DNA of 7,048 nt from Rhodoferax sp. (lineage in GTDB: Bacteria; Pseudomonadota; Gammaproteobacteria; Burkholderiales; Burkholderiaceae), in the NCBI GenBank assembly GCA_028292075.1, contig JAQGNA010000382.1, forward strand, positions 1 through 7,048, in the 5' to 3' direction. A program made the translations under genes and the position numbers. The notes beneath the pieces were generated by a model, which saw nothing but the letters and a program-made list of their open reading frames with translations, made no database searches and had not been told where the DNA came from. Positions 1-6,701 of the stretch are shown one piece after another; positions within the stretch are counted from its first letter, which is position 1, and every line of letters begins with the position of its first letter.

Positions 1-545
1 TGGCCGAAATGAACCGCGTGGGAATCATGGTCGACCTGTCCCATGTCGGCGCCAAGACCTACGAAGAAGACATCCTGGCATCGAAGAAGCCGGTCACCTA
101 TTCGCACTGCCTGCCCGCCGTCCTGAAGGAACACCCGCGCAACAAGAGCGACGCGCAACTCAAGTTCATTGCCGACCACGGCGGCTTCATCGGCGTGACG
201 ATGTTCCCCCCGTTCCTGCGGCGCGGCATCGAGTCCACGGTCGATGACTATGTCGAAGCCATCGACTACATCGTCAACCTGGTCGGCGAAGACTGCGTGG
301 GCGTGGGCACCGACTTCACCCAGGGCTATGGCGACGATTTCTTCGAATGGCTCACGCACGACAAGGGCGTCAACCGCCGTCTCACCAAATTTGGCGCGAT
401 CCAGAATCCGCTCGGCATCCGCACCATCGGCGAACTGCCCAACCTGACCGCCGCCATGGAAAGCGCCGGCTGGCCCGAGCGCAAGATCACCAAGGTGATG
501 GGCCGCAACTGGCTGCGCGTCTTCGGCGAAGTCTGGGGCGACTGA
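1..545 (+). CDS. M19 family membrane-type dipeptidase, 5' end cut off by the window edge (PA5396-like)
   Basis: This is the C-terminal part (about 180 residues) of a zinc-dependent peptidase of family M19. The reading frame is open from the first base, and the first visible codons (Ala-Glu-Met) are internal, so the ATG at 9 is not the start. Three features match metal-site regions of renal dipeptidase: DLSHVG (His at 42-44), YSHC (His at 105-107) and GTDF (Asp at 312-314). The N-terminal HxD and bridging Glu ligands would lie upstream and cannot be checked. From memory, the protein is very close to P. aeruginosa PA5396, about 325 residues, which sits beside the dimethylglycine genes; stretches such as KEHPRNKSD and NPLGIRT are shared. 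M19 enzymes cleave dipeptides, but the natural substrate in this pathway is unknown. It is probably cytoplasmic, although the N-terminus is not visible. The MFS gene follows after 56 bases. The family call is secure; the biological role is not. Confidence 0.9.
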   Translation, partial: AEMNRVGIMVDLSHVGAKTYEEDILASKKPVTYSHCLPAVLKEHPRNKSDAQLKFIADHGGFIGVTMFPPFLRRGIESTVDDYVEAIDYIVNLVGEDCVGVGTDFTQGYGDDFFEWLTHDKGVNRRLTKFGAIQNPLGIRTIGELPNLTAAMESAGWPERKITKVMGRNWLRVFGEVWGD

Positions 546-557
546 GCCCCTCGCTCA

Positions 558-578
558 CCCTCCGCCCTCCGCCCTCCA
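558..578. repeat. Short tandem heptamer repeat in the dipeptidase-MFS gap
   Basis: Three head-to-tail copies of a 7-base unit lie in the 56-base gap: CCCTCCG, CCCTCCG and CCCTCCA. The surrounding stretch (about 546-592) is strongly C-rich and G-poor on the coding strand. Such a stretch could be a slippage site or an unstructured C-rich RNA segment, but nothing here proves a function. Confidence 0.8.
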
Positions 579-601
579 CCTGCTCCGAAACCACGAAGCC
601 C

Positions 602-1903
602 ATGCCCAACGCGCACCCACCGTCTTCGCTGCGCCGCGTGACCACCGCCGCGGCCATCGGCAACTTCGTCGAATGGTTCGACTTCGCGATCTACGGCTTT
701 CTGGCCACCATCATCGCCAAACAGTTCTTTCCGCACGAGGACCAGCAGGCCAGCCTGCTGGAGACGTTCGCGGTGTTCGCCGTGGCCTTCGCGCTGCGCC
801 CCATCGGCGGCGTGTTCTTCGGCCGCCTGGGCGACCGCATCGGCCGCAAGCAGACGCTGTCGCTGACCATCCTGCTGATGGCCGGCGCCACCTGCCTGGT
901 CGGCCTGCTGCCAACCTATGCGCAGGTCGGCCTGTGGGCGCCGCTGGCGCTGGTGCTGGCACGCTGCCTGCAAGGCTTTTCCGCCGGCGGCGAATATGCC
1001 GGCGCCTGCGCCTTCGTGATGGAACATGCCGCGCCCGGGCGGCGCGCCCGGGTCGGCAGCTTCCTGCCCGTCTCCACCTTCACGGCCTTCGCCTGCGCGG
1101 CCAGCGTGGCGTACCTGCTCGACGTGGCGCTGGGCTCTGCCGCCATGGCCGACTGGGGCTGGCGCATTCCGTTCATTGCCGCGGCCCCGATGGGCCTGAT
1201 CGGCATCTACCTGCGCACCCGCCTGGGCGAGAGCCCGGAGTTTGCGAAGGCCAGCGCGAACACGAAGACGGACGGCGACAAACCCCACGCGCCGCTGCGC
1301 GCGGCGATGCAGTCGCACGGCGGCGTGGTGGCCTCGCTGGCGGCATTCATCGCCGTGACGGCGCTGTCGTTCTACACCTTCACCACCTACTTCGCGACCT
1401 ACCTGCAAGTGGCAGGCGGCATGAGCCGCGCTCAGGCCCTGCTGGTGACCGTGGTGGCCCTGTGCCTGGCCGTCTGCATGTGCCCGCTTGCCGGCCGCTA
1501 CGCCGACCATGTGGGCCGCCGCCGCAGCATGCAGACGGTATGCGCGCTGGTGCTGCTGACGGTCTACCCGTCGTTCAAGCTGGCGCAGGAAGGCAACCTG
1601 GGGCTGGCCATTCTCGGCGTGTCGCTGCAGGCCATGGGCGCGGTGCTGTCGGGCGTGGTCACCGTGGCGCTGCTGTCCGAATCCTTCCCCACGCGCATCC
1701 GCTACACCGCCTCGGCCATGGCCTACAACGTCGCCTATACCCTGTTCGGCGGCACCGCGCCTTTCGTGGCCACCTACCTCATCGGCGCCACCGGCAATCG
1801 GATGGCGCCAGCGTTCTATCTGATGGCGGTCGCGGTGCTTGCCTTGCTGGGTGGCATGCGCCTGCCCGAGACCAGCCATGTGCGGCTCGCCGATGTGCGC
1901 TGA
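602..1903 (+). CDS. MFS transporter, metabolite:H+ symporter (MHS/ProP-like) family
   Basis: A 433-residue inner-membrane transporter, a normal length for the 12-helix MHS branch of the major facilitator superfamily (ProP, ShiA, KgtP types). The first helix carries the MHS signature GNFVEWFDFAIYG (residues 20-32, acidic residues E24 and D27). The cytoplasmic loop motif A follows as GRLGDRIGRK (74-83), is repeated in the second half as GRYADHVGRRR, and the protein ends with an LPET motif. The frame is open far upstream into the dipeptidase gene. I chose the ATG at 602 because it leaves a short polar N-terminus before the first helix and begins after the previous stop; the ribosome site before it is poor (only a weak GAAG). 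Family members import compatible solutes and organic acids with protons. Beside the dimethylglycine genes, the likely cargo is betaine, dimethylglycine, sarcosine or a related N-methyl amino acid, but sequence alone cannot fix this. Confidence 0.92.
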   Translation: MPNAHPPSSLRRVTTAAAIGNFVEWFDFAIYGFLATIIAKQFFPHEDQQASLLETFAVFAVAFALRPIGGVFFGRLGDRIGRKQTLSLTILLMAGATCLVGLLPTYAQVGLWAPLALVLARCLQGFSAGGEYAGACAFVMEHAAPGRRARVGSFLPVSTFTAFACAASVAYLLDVALGSAAMADWGWRIPFIAAAPMGLIGIYLRTRLGESPEFAKASANTKTDGDKPHAPLRAAMQSHGGVVASLAAFIAVTALSFYTFTTYFATYLQVAGGMSRAQALLVTVVALCLAVCMCPLAGRYADHVGRRRSMQTVCALVLLTVYPSFKLAQEGNLGLAILGVSLQAMGAVLSGVVTVALLSESFPTRIRYTASAMAYNVAYTLFGGTAPFVATYLIGATGNRMAPAFYLMAVAVLALLGGMRLPETSHVRLADVR

Positions 1904-1911
1904 GCCCAGCG
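1898..1911 (+). other. Small inverted repeat over the MFS stop codon
   Basis: CGCTG and CAGCG form a perfect 5-bp stem with a 4-base loop, and the TGA stop lies within it. No T-run follows, so it does not look like an intrinsic terminator. At most it may be a weak RNA hairpin between the transporter and the binding-protein gene. The rest of the 72-base gap (1904-1975) contains no promoter I would defend. Confidence 0.3.
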
Positions 1912-1962
1912 ACATTCACCGCGCCAAAACCGAAGCACCCTTTTGCCGTTCTTTGTTCCACC

Positions 1963-1967
1963 AGGAG
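1963..1967 (+). promoter_or_regulatory. Strong ribosome binding site of the substrate-binding protein gene
   Basis: AGGAG lies 8 bases before the ATG at 1976. It decides that start over an in-frame TTG at 1943. It is the best Shine-Dalgarno match among the seven genes, in keeping with the high levels usually needed for a periplasmic binding protein. Confidence 0.8.
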
Positions 1968-1975
1968 TTTTCACG

Positions 1976-2845
1976 ATGACCAGCACGCAATCACCCCGCC
2001 GCCAGTTTCTGTCCCAGGGCCTGGCCCTGTCCGCGCTGGCCGTTGCCGGCGGTGGCGCACTGGCGCAGGCCAAGGCGCCGCTCAAGATCGCCTTCGTGGA
2101 CGGCTGGTCGGACAGCGTGGCCACCAGCAACCTGGCCGCGGTCATCATCCGCTCGAAGCTGGGCCATCCGGTGGAGCTGGTGCCGCTGGCGGCCGGGATC
2201 ATGTGGCAGGGTGTGGCGCGCGGCGACATCGACGCCACGCTGTCGGCCTGGCTGCCGGTCACGCACGAGGCCTACCTCACCACCTTCAAGGACAAGGTGC
2301 AGATCCTCGGCGCCAACTACCCCGGCGCCAAGATCGGCCTGATCGTGCCCGAATACGTCAAGGCCACCAGCCTGGCCGACCTGAACGGCTTCCGGGCTGA
2401 CTTCGACAACCGCATCGTCGGCATCGATGCCGGCGCCGGCGTCATGAAGAAGACGGAAGAAGCCATCAAGGCCTATGGCCTCGAGATGCGGCTGCTCCCG
2501 AGTTCGGGCCCTGCCATGGCGGCCGAACTCGACCGCGCCTACCGTGCCAACAAGGCGATCGCCGTCACCGGCTGGATTCCGCACTGGATGTTCGCCAAGT
2601 ACAAGCTGCGCTTCCTGGCCGACCCCAAGAACATCTACGGGCTCGAGGAGCATGTGGACAGCGTGATCAACCCCAACCTCAACACCAAGGCGCCGGCCGT
2701 CGTGGCTTTCCTGAAGAAGCTGTCCTGGACGCCGGAAGAAATCGGTGCGGTGATGCTGGCCGTGGAAGGCGGCGCCAAGCCCGAGGCCGCGGCCGAAAAG
2801 TGGGTGAGCGACAACCCGGCACGCGTGGCGTCCTGGCTGGCCTGA
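1976..2845 (+). CDS. Glycine betaine/carnitine/choline-type ABC substrate-binding protein (OpuAC family)
   Basis: A 289-residue exported protein. The N-terminus SPRRQFLSQG plus a hydrophobic Ala/Leu/Gly run ending ALAQA (about residue 32) resembles a Tat signal with a signal peptidase I site; a Sec route is also possible. The rest is one OpuAC domain. It includes FVDGWSDS (W44), a central GDIDATLSAWLP (W92), GIDAGAGVM (149-157) and TGWIPHW (W200, W204). Related proteins hold the trimethylammonium head in a cage of tryptophans, and these residues are candidates for it by position only. No permease or ATPase gene is adjacent, so it is an orphan in this window. In Pseudomonas the binding proteins CaiX (carnitine) and BetX (betaine) are likewise separate and share the CbcWV transporter, a plausible model here. 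The exact ligand (betaine, carnitine, choline or dimethylglycine) is not determined. The phosphatase gene follows after 27 bases. Confidence 0.9.
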   Translation: MTSTQSPRRQFLSQGLALSALAVAGGGALAQAKAPLKIAFVDGWSDSVATSNLAAVIIRSKLGHPVELVPLAAGIMWQGVARGDIDATLSAWLPVTHEAYLTTFKDKVQILGANYPGAKIGLIVPEYVKATSLADLNGFRADFDNRIVGIDAGAGVMKKTEEAIKAYGLEMRLLPSSGPAMAAELDRAYRANKAIAVTGWIPHWMFAKYKLRFLADPKNIYGLEEHVDSVINPNLNTKAPAVVAFLKKLSWTPEEIGAVMLAVEGGAKPEAAAEKWVSDNPARVASWLA

Positions 2846-2872
2846 TCTTCCAACCGCACCAGAGCGAAGACC

Positions 2873-3943
2873 ATGTCGATCCGCACCCTCCTGGCCACCA
2901 GCCTCATTCCGCTGGCCATCGGCATGGGCTGGCTCGCCCCGGCGCGGGCCGAGACGATGCTCCAGCATTGGCCCGCCCCGGCCGCGGCACAGCTTGACAC
3001 CCTGATCCGCGACAACGCCAACCGGGGTGCGTTCGCGGTGTTCGACGCCGACAACACCAGCTACAACAATGACCTGGAGGAGTCGCTGCTGCCCTTTCTG
3101 GAACGAAAGGGCGTGCTGGTGCGCGACCGGCTCCCCGCCGAACTGAAGCCGATTCCGTTCAAGGACGTCGGCGGCCACCGCGAGAGCCTCAACAGCTACT
3201 ACTACCGCCTGTGCGAGATCGACGACCAGGTCTGCTACCCGTGGGTGGCCCAGGTCTTCTCGGGGTTCACGCTGCGCGAGCTCAAGGGCTGGATCGACGA
3301 AATGCTGGCCTCGGGCGAACCGATTCCCGCCACGTACTACGAAGGCGATGTGGTCAAGACCATCGCCGTGAAGCCGCCGAAATTCCACACCGGCATGCAG
3401 GAGCTGTACCACAAGCTGATGGAGAACGGCATCGAGGTCTATGTCATGAGCGCCGCCTCCGAAGAGCTGGTCCGCATGGTGCTCGCCGACCCGAAATACG
3501 GCTACGGCGTCAAGCCGGAAAACGTGATCGGCGTGGGCCTGGCCCTGCGCGACCGCCGCACCGGCGAGCTGACCAATGCCCGCAAGCTGATCGCCGCCAA
3601 GCGCTACGACCCCGCCGCACTGCAGGACTTCGAGATGACCACGCTGCTGTGGGCGCCCATGACCTGGTTCGAGGGCAAGCAGGCGGCCATCCACACCTAC
3701 ATCGACCCGTGGAAGCAGCCCATCCTGGTGGCCGGCGATACCCCGGTGAGCGACGGACCGATGCTGTTCCGCGGTGCCGACGTCACGCACGGCGGCCTGC
3801 GCGTCTGGGTCAATCGCAAGGACAAGTACCTGGTGCAGATCGAAGCCATGCAGCAGACCCATGCGGCAGCGCAGCGCGCCGCGGGCCTGCCGGTCACGGC
3901 CACGCTGGGCTGGGTGGTGGTCAAGCCCGAGCAGATTCAGTAG
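2873..3943 (+). CDS. pchP: Secreted HAD-superfamily phosphatase, phosphorylcholine phosphatase PchP-like
   Basis: A 356-residue protein that begins with a Sec-type signal peptide ending APARA (about residue 26), so it should act in the periplasm. HAD motifs are intact: DADNT (D58 nucleophile, D60, T62), S193 in VMSAAS (motif II), K269 in GKQAA (motif III) and GDTPVSDG (D289, D294; motif IV). From memory it matches P. aeruginosa PchP (PA5292) along its length, including DLEESLLPFLE, CYPWVAQVFSGFTLRELKG, PIPATYY and the last residues PEQIQ. PchP removes phosphate from phosphocholine made by phospholipase C, freeing choline for conversion to betaine and then dimethylglycine. That fits its place between a betaine-type binding protein and dgcA. 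The start at 2873 gives a well-formed signal peptide, though the ribosome site (AGCGAAGA) is weak. Some databases may label such proteins phosphoserine phosphatase-like; the long PchP-specific blocks make phosphocholine the better guess. Confidence 0.88.
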   Translation: MSIRTLLATSLIPLAIGMGWLAPARAETMLQHWPAPAAAQLDTLIRDNANRGAFAVFDADNTSYNNDLEESLLPFLERKGVLVRDRLPAELKPIPFKDVGGHRESLNSYYYRLCEIDDQVCYPWVAQVFSGFTLRELKGWIDEMLASGEPIPATYYEGDVVKTIAVKPPKFHTGMQELYHKLMENGIEVYVMSAASEELVRMVLADPKYGYGVKPENVIGVGLALRDRRTGELTNARKLIAAKRYDPAALQDFEMTTLLWAPMTWFEGKQAAIHTYIDPWKQPILVAGDTPVSDGPMLFRGADVTHGGLRVWVNRKDKYLVQIEAMQQTHAAAQRAAGLPVTATLGWVVVKPEQIQ

Positions 3944-3964
3944 CCCCTCTTCCACATTCTCCGC

Positions 3965-3968
3965 AGGA
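3965..3968 (+). promoter_or_regulatory. Ribosome binding site of the DUF5943 gene
   Basis: AGGA lies 6 bases before the ATG at 3975. It supports that start rather than in-frame upstream codons that would overlap the phosphatase gene. Confidence 0.65.
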
Positions 3969-3974
3969 ACCGAC

Positions 3975-4568
3975 ATGCAACCCCAACTTCCCATCGACGT
4001 GGACCCCGCAACCGGCGTGTGGCGCACCGACGGCCTGCCCATGATCTACGTGCCGCGGCACTTCTTCGTCAACAACCATGTCGAGACCGAAGCCGCCGTG
4101 GGCCGCGAGGTCTATGCACCCGCGCTGTACAAGGCCGGCCACCGGTCGGCGTACTTCTGGTGCCAGCAGGAGGCCGCCACGCATGGCCTGGCCGGCATGG
4201 ACGTTTACGCGCACTACCTGAAGCGGCTGTCGCAGCGCGGCTGGGGCCAGTTTTCCTTCGTCACCGCCGATGCGGCCACCGGCCATGCGGAGGTGCGGGT
4301 CGACCATTCGGTCTTCGTGCTGGCACAGGGCATCGCCGGGGTGCCGGTGGACCGCAGCAAGGTCTGCTGCCTGTTCGCCGGCTGGTTCTCCGGCGCGATG
4401 GACTGGGTGCTGGAAACCGGTGGGTCCGCGGTGCGCACGGTCAGCGCCGAAACCCGGTGCGCCGCCGAATCGCCGGCACACCGGCCCGGGCACACGCCTG
4501 GGGCCGATGCGCCCCCGGCCGGCGACCACCAACATCCGTTCTGCACCTTCACCGTCACCCCTCTCTAG
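3975..4568 (+). CDS. DUF5943 protein of the dimethylglycine operon (PA5397-like)
   Basis: A 197-residue, apparently cytoplasmic protein with no signal peptide or membrane helix. It matches, from memory, the Pseudomonas PA5397 family encoded directly before dgcA. Shared blocks are ETEAAVG-type text after YVPRHFFVNNH (25-35), LYKAG (51-55), HYLKRLSQRGWG (80-91) and FAGWFSGAMD (134-143). The domain resembles the V4R (4-vinyl reductase-like) small-ligand fold, but its function is not established. The C-terminal portion (about 157-190) looks longer than in Pseudomonas and is rich in Pro, Ala, Gly and His, with four His between 169 and 187. Cysteines are at 63, 131, 132, 162 and 190. The frame stays open to the TAG and the last residues (TVTPL) resemble the family's usual C-terminus, so I see an in-frame insertion, not a frameshift. 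dgcA begins 11 bases downstream, indicating tight co-transcription. Confidence 0.87.
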   Translation: MQPQLPIDVDPATGVWRTDGLPMIYVPRHFFVNNHVETEAAVGREVYAPALYKAGHRSAYFWCQQEAATHGLAGMDVYAHYLKRLSQRGWGQFSFVTADAATGHAEVRVDHSVFVLAQGIAGVPVDRSKVCCLFAGWFSGAMDWVLETGGSAVRTVSAETRCAAESPAHRPGHTPGADAPPAGDHQHPFCTFTVTPL

Positions 4569-4579
4569 GCCGCCCCACC

Positions 4580-6652
4580 ATGCGTTACCCGCATCTGTTC
4601 GAGCCGATCCGGCTGAACCAGGTCCTGCTGCGCAACCGCATCGTCAGCACGGCGCATGCCGAGGTCTATGCCGAGGCCGGCCACCCTGGCGAACGCTACA
4701 TCCGCTACTACGAGGAAAAGGCCCGCGGCGGTGTCGGCCTGGCGATCTGCGGCGGCTCCAGCCCAGTCTCGCGCGACAGCCCCTGGTCGTGGTGGAGCTC
4801 GGTCAACCTGACCAACGGCGGCGTGATCGAGCCACTCGCCAAGCTGGCGGAGGCCATGCACCGGCACGGCGCCAAGCTGATGATCCAGGCCACGCACATG
4901 GGCCGGCGCAATGCCTGGCACGGCTTCGACTGGCCGCACCTGGTCAGCCCTTCGGGCATCCGCGAGCCGGTGCACCGCGGCAACGCGAAGACGATCGAGA
5001 TCGAGGAGATCCGGCGCATCGCCGCCGACTACGGCCGCGCGGCCCGCCGCGTGAAGGACGCCGGGCTCGACGGCATCGAGATCTCGGCCGCGCACCAGCA
5101 GCTGATCGACCAGTTCTGGAGCCCGCGCGTCAACCACCGCACCGACGAATACGGCGGCAGCCTGGAGAACCGCCTCCGCTTCGGCATGCAGGTGCTGGAG
5201 GCGGTGCGCGAACAGGTCGGCAGCGGCTTCTGCGTCGGCCTGCGCATGTGCGGCGACGAGTTCCACGAAGACGGCATCAGCCACGAGATGGCCAAGGAGA
5301 TCGCACAGGCGATGTCGGAGAGCGGCCTGATCGACTTCCTGAGCGTGGTGGGCTCGGGCGCCGACACCCACAACACGCTGGTCAACTGCATGCCGCCGAT
5401 GGCCTTGCCGCCCGAGCCTTTCGTGCACCTGGCCGCCGGCATCAAGTCGGTGTCGAAGGTGCCGGTGATGCATGCCCAGAGCATCCGCGACGCCTCGCAG
5501 GCCGAGCGCATTCTGGCCACCGGCATGGTCGACATGGTGGGCATGACGCGGGCCCAGATCGCCGACCCGCACATGGTCATCAAGATCCGCGACGGCCGCG
5601 AGGACGAGATCAAGCAATGCGTGGGCGCCAACTACTGCATCGACCGCCAGTACAACGGCCTCGACGTGCTGTGCGTGCAGAACGCGGCCACCAGCCGCGA
5701 GGAAACCATGCCGCACGTCATCGAGAAGACCACCGGCGTGCGCCGCAAGGTGGTGGTGGTGGGCGCCGGGCCGGCCGGGCTGGAGGCCGCACGCGTGGCC
5801 CGTGCCCGTGGCCACGAGGTGGTGCTGTTCGAAAAGAATCCGCTGGTCGGCGGGCAGGTCAACCTGGCCGCCAAGCCGCCGAAGCGCGAACAGATGGCCG
5901 GCATCATCCGCTGGTTCGACATGGAGACCGTTCGCCTCGGCGTGGACCGCCGGCTCGGCACGGCGGCCACCATGGAGATGATCCTGGCCGAACAACCCGA
6001 CATCGTGGTGCTGGCCACCGGCGGCGTGCCGCATACCGGCCAGACACCGGGCTGGGGCGTGGCCGAGGGCCTGGCCGTCAGCGGCTGGGACATCCTCTCG
6101 GGCAAGGTGGCACCGGCCGACAACGTGCTGGTCTACGACACCATCAGCACCCATGCCGGAACCGGCGTGGCCGACTTCATCGCGGCACGCGGCAAGCTGG
6201 TGGAAATCGTGACGCCCGACGTCAAGGTGGCCGACGACGTGGGCGGCACCACCTTCCCCATCTTCTACCGCCAGCTCTATGCCAACGGCGTGGTCATGAC
6301 CCCCAACTTCTGGCTCGAACGCGTGTACCGCGAGACCACCGAGCACGGCGACAAGCTCATCGCCGTGCTGAAGAACGAATACACCGAAGCGCTGGAAGAG
6401 CGCGCCGTGGACCAGGTGGTGATCGAGAACGGCACCCTGCCCAACGACGCGCTCTACTGGCAGCTGAAGCCGCTGTCGACGAACAAGGGCCAGACCGACA
6501 TCGATGCGCTGTACGACGCCCTGCCGCAACCCGGCCTGGCGCAGGCCACGGGGCCCGGCAGGTTCCTGCTGTACCGCGTGGGCGACTGCGAGTCGATGCA
6601 CAACATCCACGCGGCGATCTACGACGCGTTGCGGCTGAGCCAGGACTGCTGA
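4580..6652 (+). CDS. dgcA: Dimethylglycine dehydrogenase/demethylase subunit DgcA (trimethylamine dehydrogenase-like)
   Basis: A 690-residue flavoprotein with the layout of trimethylamine dehydrogenase and 2,4-dienoyl-CoA reductase. Residues about 5-330 form an Old Yellow Enzyme FMN barrel, with AAHQQLIDQFWSPRVN and RTDEYGGSLENR. A Cys region follows at 347-365, then an FAD/ADP-binding fold starting VVVVGAGPAG (GxGxxG at 395-400) and a second nucleotide-fold segment near NVLVYDT. From memory it is close to P. aeruginosa DgcA (PA5398) over its full length, including STAHAEVY near the start and HAAIYDALRL at the end. DgcA with DgcB converts N,N-dimethylglycine to sarcosine plus formaldehyde and passes electrons to an ETF. 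The Cys pattern has three cysteines (C347, C353, C365) with Ala350 where trimethylamine dehydrogenase has a fourth. The ATG at 4580 gives the family N-terminus, although no good ribosome site precedes it. Relatives act on N-methylproline/proline betaine, so substrate is inferred from context. Confidence 0.92.
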   Translation: MRYPHLFEPIRLNQVLLRNRIVSTAHAEVYAEAGHPGERYIRYYEEKARGGVGLAICGGSSPVSRDSPWSWWSSVNLTNGGVIEPLAKLAEAMHRHGAKLMIQATHMGRRNAWHGFDWPHLVSPSGIREPVHRGNAKTIEIEEIRRIAADYGRAARRVKDAGLDGIEISAAHQQLIDQFWSPRVNHRTDEYGGSLENRLRFGMQVLEAVREQVGSGFCVGLRMCGDEFHEDGISHEMAKEIAQAMSESGLIDFLSVVGSGADTHNTLVNCMPPMALPPEPFVHLAAGIKSVSKVPVMHAQSIRDASQAERILATGMVDMVGMTRAQIADPHMVIKIRDGREDEIKQCVGANYCIDRQYNGLDVLCVQNAATSREETMPHVIEKTTGVRRKVVVVGAGPAGLEAARVARARGHEVVLFEKNPLVGGQVNLAAKPPKREQMAGIIRWFDMETVRLGVDRRLGTAATMEMILAEQPDIVVLATGGVPHTGQTPGWGVAEGLAVSGWDILSGKVAPADNVLVYDTISTHAGTGVADFIAARGKLVEIVTPDVKVADDVGGTTFPIFYRQLYANGVVMTPNFWLERVYRETTEHGDKLIAVLKNEYTEALEERAVDQVVIENGTLPNDALYWQLKPLSTNKGQTDIDALYDALPQPGLAQATGPGRFLLYRVGDCESMHNIHAAIYDALRLSQDC

Positions 6653-6661
6653 TGCGGCTTT

Positions 6662-6679
6662 TGTCACCAGCCGTTGACA
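6662..6679. other. Inverted repeat in the dgcA-dgcB gap
   Basis: TGTCA and TGACA face each other across 8 bases in the 49-base gap before dgcB. The right half overlaps a perfect TTGACA hexamer (6674-6679). No good -10 hexamer follows at the right distance, so I do not call a promoter. It could be a protein-binding site or chance. Confidence 0.3.
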
Positions 6680-6690
6680 CGGCGCAGCCC

Positions 6691-6695
6691 GGGAG
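6691..6695 (+). promoter_or_regulatory. Ribosome binding site of dgcB
   Basis: GGGAG lies 6 bases before the ATG at 6702. It fixes that start; no upstream in-frame alternative has a comparable site. Confidence 0.65.
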
Positions 6696-6701
6696 TGTGA
6701 G

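Noticed and set aside
347..601. N-terminal extension of the MFS gene into the dipeptidase gene
   Set aside because: The extension overlaps the end of the dipeptidase out of frame and is unlike any transporter N-terminus.
1898..1911. Intrinsic terminator after the MFS gene
   Set aside because: The stem is only 5 bp and no T-run follows it directly; the later TTTT at 1941-1944 is about 30 bases away.
326..1915. Long minus-strand open frame (529 codons) opposite the MFS gene
   Set aside because: The translation is rich in Arg, His, Gly and Gln with no recognisable domain, and it lies opposite a clear MHS transporter. It is a shadow caused by high GC at third codon positions.
1991..4042. Long minus-strand open frame (683 codons) opposite the binding protein and phosphatase
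   Set aside because: It spans two real genes and their gap, has a biased low-complexity composition, and matches no family I know.
4019..4579. N-terminal extension of dgcA back to 4019
   Set aside because: The extra 187 codons overlap the DUF5943 gene in another frame and are Arg-rich without a domain. The ATG at 4580 gives the family N-terminus.
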